From positions 134,786-198,785 of the forward strand of contig SSNU01000071.1 in the NCBI GenBank assembly GCA_012064415.1: a stretch of DNA of 64,000 bases, in the 5' to 3' direction. Shown here one piece after another: positions 57,701-64,000 of the stretch. Each line of letters begins with the position of its first letter. Position 1 is the first letter of the stretch. The notes below the pieces were generated by a model. The model was not told the origin of the DNA, ran no database searches, and saw only the letters and a list, made by a program, of their open reading frames with translations. Origin of the DNA: Gyrodactylus bullatarudis. Its lineage: Eukaryota; Platyhelminthes; Monogenea; Gyrodactylidea; Gyrodactylidae. The position numbers and the translations under genes were made by a program.

Positions 57701-58673
57701 GAAGATGAGTCTACGGCCAGATGTTTTGAAGCCTGCTTTTATTTCTTCTCTCAGGAAATTCCGATGTCTGTTGACATCTATTGAAGCTTTCAGCAATTAT
57801 TTATATCTTGATTTTCCATATCGTAAAGTTTCTTGATATTTTCAAGACGAGATACAAATATTCAAGAAATGATAATTGCAATCGTTAATTCAGTTATATT
57901 TTATAAGTGTTGAAAATATGGATTTAAACAAAAGATAATTGAAAAACAATCTTTGTTTGAAAAGAATTAGTTTTAGTTTTATGAATATGAATAAAATTAG
58001 TGATTCTGAAAATTTGCTCTAAAAATTTAATGAAAAAATTTTTCTCAACAGAACTTTTTCATATTGTCCTTGTCCCCAGATCGATTTTTCTAACAATTTT
58101 CAAAGTCTCTAAAATTCTTAATAATGGATCATTAGATCTCAAAATTTATCAATCGTAAATTTGATTCCTTATTTTTATGTTTTTCCCTTCAATTTCGTTG
58201 AAAAATTAATAGTTTCTTGGATTCGACATATGTGAAGACTATTTCCAGAACGACCTTACTACTGTATTTTGCACCAATTCTAAATATTTTATTGGATTTT
58301 AGAGCTACCTGAGGAAAAAACTATTCAATCTTTTTTCCAGAGACCTCGGTATTCTTACAGATTGAGATCAGAAGAATTGCTCTTATAATATATTTTTTGA
58401 GTGTGTGTTTTTAAAAATAAACTTTGTAACTACCATTTTTGGTTGATCAAAATTCGATACTCACCCATTAGCGTACATTATGTTAGATGATTCAGTCTGG
58501 CAGTTTTTCGACAATTCACATACAATTCTTGGAAAGATACCTTCCCCATAGATGTTGCCGTTCTTGAAGGATTCTTCTGACATGTCCATCTTTTCATATA
58601 TGCTCTTCCAGACTTGATCTCCATGATTTCTCATGACATAATCACGAAGGCCTTCAAGTAGTAGTCCGTACAT
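33462..58673 (-). CDS. Gyc88E: Atypical soluble guanylate cyclase (Gyc88E type), 12 exons
   Basis: Exons on minus: 58465-58673, 56667-56946, 49852-50121, 43572-43647, 41974-42086, 41783-41947, 40158-40304, 34942-35088, 34702-34864, 34534-34643, 33827-33919 and 33462-33758. Phases agree throughout, giving 689 residues. Order: H-NOX haem domain (1-163), HNOBA/PAS-like region (about 164-350), coiled-coil signalling helix (about 350-420), class III cyclase domain (421-590) and a Ser/Asn-rich tail. Product: cGMP from GTP in the cytosol. The family senses oxygen or NO in invertebrate neurons. The proximal haem His is H104, and the YxSxR motif is Y133-x-T135-x-R137. The phrase [18 protein letters not shown] marks the atypical subfamily. 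The usual transition-state Arg is Lys554. Confidence 0.92.
34000..34330. repeat. Family C-like fragment in cyclase intron 10
   Basis: TTTGGATTTGGTGCCAAAAT, GAACTTTGAACTGGCG and GTGTGTGATCAAAAGAAG resemble the interior of foldback family C. Decayed, no clear termini. Confidence 0.4.
34534..34643 (-). CDS. Gyc88E: Guanylate cyclase exon 10: guanine- and transition-state-site residues
   Basis: [20 protein letters not shown] is followed by [14 protein letters not shown]. Cys543 (guanine recognition) and Asn550 are present. Lys554 stands where catalytic guanylate and adenylate cyclase domains normally have Arg. Confidence 0.9.
34702..34864 (-). CDS. Gyc88E: Guanylate cyclase exon 9
   Basis: [13 protein letters not shown] provides Glu471 (guanine contact) and Asp475 (second metal ligand). 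The exon ends phase 1 at IRIRI-G before a 58-nt intron. Confidence 0.9.
34942..35088 (-). CDS. Gyc88E: Guanylate cyclase exon 8: first metal-binding loop
   Basis: [20 protein letters not shown] contains the metal ligand Asp431. The exon ends EKHKVYK. The open frame continues upstream past 35088, but TTTTTACAG marks the acceptor. Confidence 0.9.
35597..36086. mobile_element. piggyBac-type MITE, TTAA-flanked
   Basis: TTAACCCTTCCGTAGCCAAT at 35597 and TGGCTCTTAAAGGGTTAA ending at 36086. The termini are imperfect but keep the CCC start and TTAA flanks. The right half resembles the sequence ending at 56277. Confidence 0.6.
36087..36586. mobile_element. TA-CAGT type MITE
   Basis: The right end reads TACAGTTATCCGACAAAATT on the minus strand, and the left end ATACTCATCCGACAAAATTA on plus. 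Interior TCTAATTTTGTC repeats occur near the right end. Its structure fits a non-autonomous Tc1/mariner-like element. Confidence 0.6.
36991..37147 (+). repeat. tRNA-derived SINE, second copy
   Basis: TGCCCGATGTGGCGTTATGG at 36991 and GGTTCAAACCC at about 37034 match the copy at 21081. About 22 bp between the boxes are deleted. The body (TTTGTACAAATCATTATTTC and onward) and A-rich tail are retained. Confidence 0.8.
37852..38559 (-). pseudogene. piggyBac transposase, N-terminal half
   Basis: 235 codons on minus. An acidic N-terminus with Ser/Glu/Asp clusters ([26 protein letters not shown]) precedes the start of the DDE_Tnp_1_7 domain ([60 protein letters not shown]). The frame departs from the family after [10 protein letters not shown], and the rest of the catalytic domain, including the Asp triad and C-terminal Cys-rich finger, is missing. 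The element is dead. Its promoter-side terminus with TTAA is at 38800-38803. Confidence 0.85.
38579..38803. mobile_element. piggyBac terminal region with TTAA and paired 17-bp palindromes
   Basis: The terminus reads TTAACCCTTGCACTAGAAAT inward on the minus strand from 38803. GGGGTCCATTGGACCCC at 38579-38595 and GGGGTCCAATGGACCCC at 38767-38783 are 17-bp palindromes about 190 bp apart, likely transposase-recognition or subterminal repeats. Confidence 0.7.
39600..39850. repeat. Foldback family A, one arm
   Basis: TTTACTGCTTCAAATTTTTG, ATTTTGGTCAGATTGAATTT and the terminus TCATCTTCATGTCAATTAGG match one half of the element at 11597-12348. Confidence 0.6.
40158..40304 (-). CDS. Gyc88E: Guanylate cyclase exon 7: signalling helix
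   Basis: [20 protein letters not shown], then [20 protein letters not shown]: the coiled-coil linker and the LLYxxLPxxVAxxL motif that precedes every nucleotide cyclase domain of this class. Confidence 0.9.
40730..41299 (+). pseudogene. 5'-truncated non-LTR retrotransposon, RT C-terminal part
   Basis: The frame open from 40592 gains coding character from about 40730: [20 protein letters not shown] is the post-catalytic motif of Jockey/RTE-like reverse transcriptases, followed by [28 protein letters not shown] and an [13 protein letters not shown] tail. The palm, YxDD box and endonuclease are absent. It ends in TAA at 41297-41299. It lies in cyclase intron 6 on the opposite strand. Confidence 0.75.
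41783..41947 (-). CDS. Gyc88E: Guanylate cyclase exon 6: end of HNOBA
   Basis: [20 protein letters not shown] is the hallmark of the atypical soluble cyclases and is followed by the start of the coiled coil. The exon begins right after a 26-nt intron. The plus frame 41751-42104 is a shadow. Confidence 0.9.
41974..42086 (-). CDS. Gyc88E: Guanylate cyclase exon 5: HNOBA core
   Basis: [20 protein letters not shown], then IVFLCTP: the conserved (L)RGQMxY segment of the HNOBA domain. Phase 1 in and phase 0 out, joined to exon 6 across 26 nt. Confidence 0.9.
42131..43205. mobile_element. Merlin DNA transposon, decayed, about 190-bp inverted termini
   Basis: The left end GTAGCAGTTCGTTTCAGATA returns as CTGAAACGAACTGCTAC at 43205. 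The arms (42131-42320 and 43015-43205) carry many mismatches but keep order (CTATTCGAGCCT against AGGCTCGAATAG). Between them is a broken transposase. It lies in cyclase intron 4. Putative flanks ATAATTTG and GAATTTTG are only loosely similar, so the 8-9-bp target duplication is unproven. Confidence 0.75.
42660..43010 (+). pseudogene. Merlin transposase remnant (ISXO2-like DDE)
   Basis: Read through stops in one frame, the region gives [20 protein letters not shown], then [15 protein letters not shown] and LQ-stop-[27 protein letters not shown]. The E-I-D-E-(T/S)-K motif followed by a second-strand F..PG(S/T) is the start of the Merlin/IS1016-type catalytic domain. A TAG stop at about 42871 and loss of the C-terminus make it non-functional. 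Confidence 0.7.
43572..43647 (-). CDS. Gyc88E: Guanylate cyclase exon 4
   Basis: 76 nt: [20 protein letters not shown]. It fills the gap in the HNOBA domain between LIDFEWSA and the RGQMKY exon, with matching phases (0 in, 1 out). Confidence 0.75.
44072..44779. mobile_element. Full-length foldback family C element, about 710 bp
   Basis: TTGATATGAAGTTGGGAATC at the left returns as GATTCTCAACTTCATATCAA at the right. Arms of about 300 bp include TTTGGCGCCAAAAT against ATTTTGGCGCCAAAT. There is no transposase frame. Relatives lie at 46960-47230, 17600-18100, 31200-31450, 57005-57250 and 63416-63852. Confidence 0.8.
44955..45370. repeat. Weak inverted-repeat element
   Basis: CTAATTGGGACTTCTTATAC at 44964 is inverted at about 45350 as AAGAAGTCCCAATTGG. 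The inner sequence is largely unpaired. It probably represents another MITE family. Confidence 0.45.
45646..45967. repeat. Inverted-repeat element with 27-bp termini
   Basis: TATGCCCCAGTTTTGGTGTA at 45647 returns as TACACCAAAACTGGGGCA before 45966. The interior of about 270 bp has no frame. Confidence 0.6.
46756..47372. mobile_element. Composite foldback: family C core within longer inverted arms
   Basis: The outer arms pair ATAACTATGAACCAATTTCA (46761) with TGAAATTGGTCCATAGTTAT (47337), and include TGAACGCGAAACC. The inner 46960-47230 is a short family C copy. One outer arm (TTCGCGTTCAAAAATTGTTC) also occurs at 44832, just right of the full family C copy. Confidence 0.65.
47500..47860. repeat. 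Foldback family B copy
   Basis: The right terminus ATGTTCATCGAGTACAGCTT and the interior GAGTTGAATCAAACGTAATT match family B. The left terminus (GTGCAGCTATTCGATTGATG) is diverged. Confidence 0.55.
47930..48465. mobile_element. Foldback family B copy with intact interior
   Basis: The left arm (from TTTGTAATTTTTTTAACTTT) and the right arm (ending TTCATCGAGCATAGCTGTA) are inverted copies around an interior that matches 2216-2320 in reverse. The left extremity is missing. Confidence 0.7.
49477..49599 (-). CDS. Candidate alternative terminal exon of the guanylate cyclase
   Basis: After acceptor TTTTTTTCAAAAAG the phase-0 reading gives 40 residues ([20 protein letters not shown] and onward) and TGA at 49477-49479. 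It is richer in G+C than the surrounding intron and directly follows exon 3 in phase. If used, it would give an H-NOX/partial-HNOBA protein without the catalytic domain. It may equally be a fragment of another element. Confidence 0.25.
   Translation of the reverse strand, partial: EIGNLSCGLIPERVEFDPVLQSDYGGGSSNGSLMRGSRLA
49852..50121 (-). CDS. Gyc88E: Guanylate cyclase exon 3: HNOBA start
   Basis: 270 nt, phase 0 to 0: [34 protein letters not shown] and [12 protein letters not shown], matching the FPFHIIFD and SLVRPH landmarks of soluble cyclase HNOBA/PAS-like domains. Confidence 0.9.
50307..50675 (-). CDS. Tyr/Asn-rich downstream frame of the left Penelope-like copy
   Basis: The product begins [16 protein letters not shown] and is rich in Tyr, Asn and Ser. 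It lies 69 nt after the GIY-YIG frame and has no ATG at its start. It may be a spliced or frame-shifted C-terminal extension, or a non-coding 3' tail. It runs past the element end into flanking host DNA. Confidence 0.3.
   Translation of the reverse strand: MKNLTPEEEYDMYSKYCVSPNCFYQGNLNVFYSNLYFNFPSSDELYYQSYYSNNSDYCNNHYNFYNPCSLRNTTPFSPLSTDRPIQARRQHSQAVSEQRYRQSMPNSSLKNYLVQNYNFNRI
50313..50324. repeat. Left target-site duplication of the palindromic Penelope-like insertion
   Basis: CCTGTTAAAATT here is repeated exactly at 52965-52976, just outside the right end of the palindrome. Confidence 0.75.
50745..51299 (-). CDS. GIY-YIG endonuclease domain of the left Penelope-like copy
   Basis: 184 codons. 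The PLE connector ([20 protein letters not shown]) is followed by the GIY-YIG core [20 protein letters not shown] with Arg (RCREHKKA) and, later, a conserved Glu region ([12 protein letters not shown]). The upstream reverse transcriptase is absent. The right copy is identical except for Gly to Arg in the connector. Confidence 0.8.
   Translation of the reverse strand: MLTNVITYQRSDCSFILSTKDKFDNNNFYNFVFDFNNIFSQLSIDISLVLKKFGIKTIFGLGNKIGKFLTEKQNLDLDEIQGIYKITCSCEKSYIGRTERNFEIRCREHKKAIEKVQVDKSALAKHWADNPDHIIDFNNVKSLGNMRNKYKNMILESIEIKLNEVVNGNKTDINIGNRWLELID
51649..51686. other. Axis spacer of the Penelope-like palindrome
   Basis: The spacer GTTTTATGGGTAACACAAGC, then CTCCTGCCACCTGT, nearly repeats a segment of the right arm at about 51775-51812 (GTTTTGGGGGTAACACAAGC). 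It also matches the left arm in reverse at about 51522-51560. It therefore derives from the element itself. Confidence 0.7.
52035..52589 (+). CDS. GIY-YIG endonuclease domain of the right Penelope-like copy
   Basis: Mirror image of 50745-51299, with all GIY-YIG landmarks. The open frame extends a few codons upstream ([20 protein letters not shown]) into what would be the end of the RT region, then meets a stop. Confidence 0.8.
   Translation: MLTNVITYQRSDCSFILSTKDKFDNNNFYNFVFDFNNIFSQLSIDISLVLKKFGIKTIFRLGNKIGKFLTEKQNLDLDEIQGIYKITCSCEKSYIGRTERNFEIRCREHKKAIEKVQVDKSALAKHWADNPDHIIDFNNVKSLGNMRNKYKNMILESIEIKLNEVVNGNKTDINIGNRWLELID
52659..53000 (+). CDS. Tyr/Asn-rich downstream frame of the right Penelope-like copy
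   Basis: Same as the left copy to RYRQ, then cut at 52964. The last residues are encoded by flanking DNA. Not expected to be functional. Confidence 0.25.
   Translation: MKNLTPEEEYDMYSKYCVSPNCFYQGNLNVFYSNLYFNFPSSDELYYQSYYSNNSDYCNNHYNFYNPCSLRNTTPFSPLSTDRPIQARRQHSQAASEQRYRQPVKIVLLIVKN
52965..52976. repeat. Right target-site duplication of the Penelope-like insertion
   Basis: CCTGTTAAAATT, identical to 50313-50324. Confidence 0.75.
53030..53495. mobile_element. Foldback family D element
   Basis: GGTAATATATCCCACAGGAA near 53093 returns as TTCCTGTGGGATATATTACA near 53434. The arms also contain GACGAAACGCGC and GTGGGATCCATTAGTAAGCT with their complements. About 400 bp with a short loop. A second copy is at 63048-63890. 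The open frame 53090-53299 is part of the repeat. Confidence 0.75.
53505..53612. repeat. Foldback family F, single arm
   Basis: TTATTCCAGAAGTATAAAAA, GAGCGAAATTTGATGGGATA and AATTTCGTCTAAC match the right arm of the element at 54895-55361. Confidence 0.55.
53613..54894. other. Cyclase intron 2, no supported feature
   Basis: AT-rich. Short frames only. No recognisable repeat arms were found. Confidence 0.4.
54895..55361. mobile_element. Foldback family F element
   Basis: TAGACTTGGACGAAATTTTG at 54895 returns as GCGAAATCTCGTCCAAGTCT ending at about 55360. Arms of about 190 bp include ATCGCCCATCGATATGAAAA and its complement. Confidence 0.75.
55780..56277. repeat. piggyBac-type MITE remnant
   Basis: GGGACCTTAAGGGTTAA ends at 56277, and the preceding sequence (ACTCCTGAACTTGAAATAAT and onward) resembles the right half of the MITE at 35597-36086. 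The left terminus was not located. Confidence 0.45.
56667..56946 (-). CDS. Gyc88E: Guanylate cyclase exon 2: haem-binding half of H-NOX
   Basis: 280 nt, phase 2 in and phase 0 out. The acceptor TTTTCAAG was chosen because it restores the spacing to other H-NOX domains. Contains [28 protein letters not shown] with proximal His104, [11 protein letters not shown], and YRTKRPG for the propionate-binding YxSxR motif with Thr for Ser. Confidence 0.9.
57005..57250. repeat. Family C arm fragment
   Basis: AGTTAATAATATGACGATGG, CCATTTTTTAAACACTG and TTTTTTGTTGATTTTAAAGT follow the arm of family C. Confidence 0.45.
57251..58464. other. Cyclase intron 1, remainder without recognised features
   Basis: AT-rich. 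No supported frame or repeat partner. Confidence 0.4.
58465..58673 (-). CDS. Gyc88E: Guanylate cyclase exon 1: N-terminus of H-NOX
   Basis: It begins [20 protein letters not shown], the classic MYG start of H-NOX cyclases, and ends phase 2 at donor GTGAGT. There is no signal peptide, as expected for a cytosolic enzyme. Confidence 0.92.
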
Positions 58674-59284
58674 GCTACCGATTTCAAGGGAAAATGATCG
58701 AAAAGTAAATTCTTCTCATGTTTTATATTTGATAAATGATCAGTTTCTTTTTCGTAATTAGGAAAATAGAGAAATATGAACAAGATTGAAATCAAAGAGG
58801 GATAGGTATGGGGGAGTATGGAGTTAATTTCGAGACATTTTCAGTATCCATTGGCAACTCAATTCAAAAATAAACAAGGCATCTTCTCAAATATATTCTA
58901 ATATCAAATGGCACCTGAATGAAAAGTTTTTTTGAGAGAGTTTTTTCATTTTTTAGTGTTTGACAAGAGTTCAAATTTGAATTCTTTTCTGTCTCAATTA
59001 ATTAATTTAATTAATTAAATTCAAAGTTTCGATGAATATTTTTTTCTTGTAAATTGTCAAAATTTAGTTTTCAGCTACTTATTAGTAGATGGAAATTACA
59101 ATAGAAAATCGAACAAGAACCAAAAGAATCCCCATTACATGGTATTGCCATTAGAATCTCATTTGAAATTGTTTTATATCAACTTTGAGTCTTTTTCTAG
59201 ATTGGTTTTCTTATCGTCTCGGTATGGTTAAAAATACAGTCGGTTGAGAAAATCATTGGCCATTCTAATCCGAAGAAACTAGAG

Positions 59285-60495
59285 CGTAATAAACATAAGC
59301 CTAATTGACATGAAGATGAGAATTTATTATTTTTACAAAATATTCGATATTTTTCTCTGGATTCACAGACAAAATAGACTATCAGGTAGTCTTAAGACTA
59401 TCAAGAGTAACAAGATTAACGGTAACATCTCTTTGGAATATTCTCGTCAACCAATCAAGCATTTATGCTTGCAAACTAATAAACAAGTTATCGTTCACTA
59501 TAATTTCAATCATGGTAACTCCAACAGTAAGAATGTTAGAAAGGACAGCAAGAAAAAGAATTTGGCGATTGTTACTGAAATGTATAAAAGATTTGGAATA
59601 GAAACAGTTACAACGCAAAGAATTGATCAAAAGTTTGAAGAGCTATTAATTCGAAAAAAGAAGAAACGACACAGCATTAATAGCACCAATAAATTAAATT
59701 CCCAATTATTTTACATTGCTAAATGTCTTTGTATTTGGAATAGTCCTTGTGAAATCCAGAATAGAGGTGAAAATCATGATTTTTTAGTGGATTTCATACG
59801 TGAGCAAATGCCAAATACTAATTTACCTAGCCTCACTGATCTCCAGCCGCATGATGTCAAACGCCTTCTATATTTTCATCTGGAGACCCTAATTTTATTT
59901 TAGATAATACTCCTTCAGTAACTGCCAAAAGGAGGAAAATAAATACGCCTATTTATGATAGTTCTGATAGTGAAGAGGAAGATGATTTCAAGAACTACAA
60001 CAATAATCTAAGTCCTCATAGAAATAATGTTTTCCTTGCTATATTAATCGAGCAATTCATCGCTAATGGAATTTCAGTAAAATTAGGATGTAAAATTCTT
60101 AATTCGCATTCATGTATTCTTGGTGTTTTCAATGCTAAAACCTATGTATCATCTTCATGTTTCCATAAAACTAAACATCTCATTAAAGAAGAATATGAAA
60201 AAAAACAGCCTTCTCAAATTATTTTCATGGAATTTGATTCAAGAAAAAATGATACCAAAATCTATCAAAAAAGAAATAGTAAGGAAAGTAATTTATACAA
60301 ATATCTACCATGGCTTGCGCTACTTTCTGCAGAAGATCAACTCAAAATCTCATGATCAAAGTGATATCAAGCTGCAGAAAAATTTTCCCAGGACAACCTA
60401 ATAAAGAAATATATTTTAAAATTAATGAAGTCTTTAAAAAATGCACTTCAGTCGAAGTGGCTAAAAACGAAATAAAAAGAATTTTTATGAACTAA
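59285..60495 (+). pseudogene. Frame-broken coding region of an unrecognised (probably transposon) protein
   Basis: Coding-like stretches change frame: 59310-59903 (RKDSKKKNLAIVTEMYKRFG, DLQPHDVKRLLYF), then about 59890-60357 in the next frame (TAKRRKINTPIYDSSDSEEE, ILIEQFIANGISVKLGCK), then 60310-60495 (GQPNKEIYFKINEVFKKC). The region starts next to a family A-like terminus (ATTGACATGAAGATGAGAAT at 59305). I do not recognise the family. It could be the decayed protein of a larger transposon or an old host gene. Confidence 0.4.
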
Positions 60496-61285
60496 TAATC
60501 AAACTTATATAATTAGTTTAAGTTATAATCAGAACATATTAGAATTAGCTTGATAATAACTTTAAGAATATATTTTACTTAGTTCATCCTGACTGTTGTG
60601 AAATTCTAAACTTTAAAAGTTAATATTTTGAAGAGAAAATTAATTTTTATTTGGTCACTTAAAAGTAGTGTTAGTCATAAAAATGAATTTTATCATATTA
60701 TATTATTAATAATAAATTATTTTTACAAAATCACAATTTCATCAATCATTTACTAACAAGTAATATCAGGAATTTAGAGCAAAAGGAGACCTTTTTCGAA
60801 AAATTTCTCATATGTTCTCATTTTTTACATTCAGATACCTCAAGCCCTGATAAGGTGTTATATATCCCAGAAAATTGAAATTTCAGCAAAAATATACCTC
60901 TAATGAACATGACTGAGAATTCTAATATTGACCTAAATTTTATTAGACTAATTATTAAACTAATTTTAGATCATTTTTTACTGATTCGAAAAATGATTTT
61001 CTTTCTATTTTAAACAAGAATGATGAATAATTTTCATCTTCTCATCCCCAAATGTAAAGAAAGAAATTACATATTCGAAACTCTTCTAGAGAAGGATCTT
61101 GAATGTAGAAGAAAATCCCTGAACAATAGAAGAAGAATATGTACTTGAATAAATCCCAAACGAATTAGAGAATCGGAGGAAGATCCATATTTTTCATATC
61201 TTAGATAATAGGGATATTAACTCAAGATGATTTGTGCTTGTTAGATAGTTGAATTATTATTATTTTTAATGAATTGAATATTTAG

Positions 61286-61648
61286 GCGAAAAAGAGGCGA
61301 TTAGACGAAGGAGCGATGCCACCTGATATAATGTTTAGATTTATAAAATTTAAGTCCCGGTATCCCTTGAAAGTAACCTCAGATCTATTATCTATCTTAG
61401 AAAACAGTAGCCTCGTGTATGCTGAAATTTATAAAACTGGACTCATGGTGGAAATAACTCCAGATCTAGCCCCAACTGAGTTCCATTTAAAATTTTTCTT
61501 TAAAGTTATTTTTGCCCATAAAAATGTCCCAATAAAATTCAATAGTATCCATAGAATCCATACCAATAAAAATTTTCTGATTTTATAATTTTTAGAACCA
61601 GTGGGACACAACACTTTCTTGAGTGATAATTTGAACATAAGGATACAG
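61286..61648 (+). CDS. Putative internal exons of an unrecognised plus-strand gene
   Basis: After acceptor ATATTTAG, a frame reads AKKRRLDEGAMPPDIMFRFI and EITPDLAPTEFHLKFFFK. A second segment, 61598-61648, reads PVGHNTFLSDNLNIRIQ before a good GTAAGG donor. The short intron between them could use the donor near 61543. No family was recognised, and flanking exons were not found. The gene would continue to the right. Confidence 0.3.
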
Positions 61649-62549
61649 GTAAGGGACCCGTTTTCTTTCCCACTCTGCTCTAACCATCCCTTACGCCTTG
61701 GTTATATACCTAAATCAGCCTTATTTCGAACCAATGGGAGGGTGAGAAACTGTCAAGCAATGAAATCCTAGTACATCAAATTTTTTGAAAATCAATATGC
61801 TGAGGCCTTAGGAAAAAATAAATAAACTATCATGAAACAATTGCTGTTATCTCTCATGGTTTAAAAGATAACTCGTTTTATAACCGAAAAGTGCCGGTTT
61901 TACTGTGCCTCTAATATCTTAAAAGCTTTTAAATGATAAGTTGGCTTTCAAAAAGAAATCCAGATTCGGAATCAGAAACTAAATCAAACTATTTTTAAGT
62001 GTACATTCTCTACAAGAATCCAAGGTATTTTCAATTGATTCAGGAAACTATTGATTCTCAAGATTGGCTTGAACAAATAAATAATAGAAATAAGATTGAT
62101 TATTTACAGCTTTAAAAAATTCGAAAAATAATTGGTTCTTTGACTATTCAGAACACCCCAAGGACCTCCAAGTGTAATATATCATTAGAACCACATTGAA
62201 AAGGTTTTGGATCTGAATTCTAACTGCGTATTTCTTAATCTCATAAGAGATTTTTGCAATCTGGCGATGAATTTATCATTCCTGTGGGAATAATCTTACA
62301 CTTCCATTAAAAAGATACTGACTTTCCTGAGAAAAATTTATTATGAGAATGATGTAATTTTCAAAAAAAATTTACTTTAGAGATTGATGTGATTTTGAAC
62401 TGGACTAAAAAAAGGTTATTTATTCATCTACCTAGTTTTTAAATAATAGAATGACTTATTTTTTACAGTTTAATAAAATTCATTAGTCCTCTATGAGCTG
62501 ACATGAGGAAATTCATGATTTTTATTTCTATTAAAAAGTCCGATAGTTA

Positions 62550-62732
62550 CAGTAAAAATATTTCTATTGAAACATCTTATTTTTATTGAAACACGAATAT
62601 TTACCCCCTAATTAAGTATTATTTATCTCGATCTATCTAAATGTATAGAAATTACTTGCTGCATTCTGATTGTTCGAGATAATACTTAATTAGGGGCTAA
62701 ATATTCGTGTTTCAATAGAAATATTTTTACTG
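62550..62732. mobile_element. TA-flanked MITE, about 183 bp
   Basis: CAGTAAAAATATTTCTATTG, flanked by TA, returns as CAATAGAAATATTTTTACTG plus TA. A subterminal pair, CCCTAATTAAGTATTAT and ATAATACTTAATTAGGGG, continues the arms. The left arm has an internal duplication of about 18 bp. TA flanks and CAGT ends suggest a Tc1/mariner-like MITE. Confidence 0.8.
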
Positions 62733-63047
62733 TAAATATAAATTATAACTCTTTCACACTAAATTCAATTGTCTTGTCTATTACCCTTTGACTAGAGCCT
62801 ATGGTAACAAAAAAATATCATACAGCTCGAATTTCATTGGATAATTTTTCTTAAACCAACCATAGTACAGGATTATTGTTATTTTTATTGGTTAAACGTT
62901 TTTTTATATAAAAAGAGCTCAATGCCTTAAGGAGAGGATTATGACGCTTGAAAGTTTCTCCCGAGACCTCACGAAATCACGACTAGGTAAAAATGTTATT
63001 GTGTCAACCTTGACTCTTACCTTTTCATTTAGTACTATTTATTTAAA

Positions 63048-63890
63048 AAATAGTACAGCACCTATACTTACAAAGGTTTCGTTCTAGGTTCTTAGGTAAT
63101 ATATCCCTCAGGAACGTCTTATTTGGTAGCCCATTTCGCTGAATGTAACAGCTTACTAATGGATCTTACCGAAACTGGTACGAAAAAACTCACAATGCAT
63201 TTAGAAATAATCTATGTATACATATATGATAGACATGTACGCGCGTTTCGTCCTCTTTTGAACTGGTCAGTATGCCACAACCTCTTTATTGCTCAATTCA
63301 CTCGTCCACCCTGTGAGTTTTTTCGTACTATTCACGTGGGATTCATTAGTCGGCTGTAAAATTCAGTGACATGGGCTAATCCTTTACCAAATAAGACATT
63401 CCTGTGGGATATACCTAGTTAATAAGAAGATGGGATTTTTAAAAAATTCTTAATTTTTTCATCAAGAAATCGAATTTGATCAAGATATTTTGGAATCTAG
63501 ATCATGAGGCCCTCTTTCAGGCAAAGAAACTAAATATGCTGAATCTGGTTTTGAGAATAACCCCATAATCGTGTCAAAATATTGATTTTTTGACCATTTT
63601 TTGAAATCTAGATCCCTGAAAAATGGCGAATTTTGATGATGAGCGTTTTTTTTGTCTTATTGTGATCCTAAAATTCAACTTTTGATCACTCTTTCACATT
63701 AAAATCAACAAAAATTTTAAACTCAATGTTCAAAAAAATGGGAATGTGACGCTACTTAAAGATTTCAAATTTGCCGTGTTTTCCTTAAAAAATTTTTCTA
63801 ATTTTTTTCTCTGTATCGTGAAAGAGGGCATCATCGTATTAACTAGCTTTATTACCTAAGCACCTAGAACGAAATATTTCTAGTTAACAT
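63048..63890. mobile_element. Foldback family D element split by a family C insertion
   Basis: The left arm (from ACAGCACCTATACTTACAAA) and most of the right arm (to CATTCCTGTGGGATATACCT at about 63415) are followed by a family C-like element. The last part of the right arm then resumes at about 63853 (TTACCTAAGCACCTAGAACG, AAATATTTCTAG). The open frame 63123-63359 is part of the repeat. Confidence 0.7.
63416..63852. mobile_element. Family C-like element nested in family D
   Basis: AGTTAATAAGAAGATGGGAT at 63417 and CATCATCGTATTAACTAGCT at 63830 are the approximate ends. The interior has the familiar ATTCAACTTTTGATCACTCT and AAAAAAATGGGAATGTGACG landmarks. Confidence 0.6.
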
Positions 63891-64000
63891 TTTTGTATAG
63901 GCGTTGCACTATTCATTATATATTAAACTATTATTTATGAAAACTTTTTCAAATATTATGAACTTGACAAGTTTATTCTTAATCTGTAAAAATATTTTTT

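Overview
This is a eukaryotic, AT-rich genomic window, most likely from an invertebrate animal. It has no operons, its protein genes are split by GT-AG introns, and much of it is decayed mobile DNA. The proteins (a hillarin/KY-type transglutaminase-like protein and an atypical Gyc88E-type soluble guanylate cyclase) suit an ecdysozoan or a related invertebrate. The species cannot be fixed from sequence alone.

Three complete protein genes can be spliced by eye with consistent reading phase at every junction. (1) A hillarin-like gene on the minus strand, 26023 down to 3979, 9 exons, about 718 residues. (2) COG5, a subunit of the conserved oligomeric Golgi complex, on the plus strand, 26166 to 33062, 8 exons, about 833 residues. 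It is head-to-head with hillarin across only 142 bp. (3) An atypical soluble guanylate cyclase on the minus strand, 58673 down to 33462, 12 exons, about 689 residues, tail-to-tail with COG5. A terminal exon of an unrecognised plus-strand gene occupies 1-117, and weaker exon-like segments lie at 3371-3619, 49477-49599 and 61286-61648.

Intron size is strongly bimodal. Four introns are only 26 or 28 nt (three in COG5, one in the cyclase) and a fifth, in hillarin, is 31 nt, while others in the same genes run to 5-10 kb and are packed with transposons.

Mobile DNA: two Penelope-like element (PLE) remnants with GIY-YIG domains, one of them a near-perfect 2.6 kb head-to-head palindrome flanked by a 12-bp target duplication; a truncated piggyBac element and several piggyBac-type MITEs; a decayed Merlin element with about 190-bp inverted ends; a 5'-truncated non-LTR retrotransposon tail; three copies of a tRNA-derived SINE; several TA-CAGT (Tc1/mariner-like) MITEs; and at least six families of long foldback (inverted-repeat) elements, several nested in one another. 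The large introns of hillarin and the cyclase have grown mainly by these insertions.
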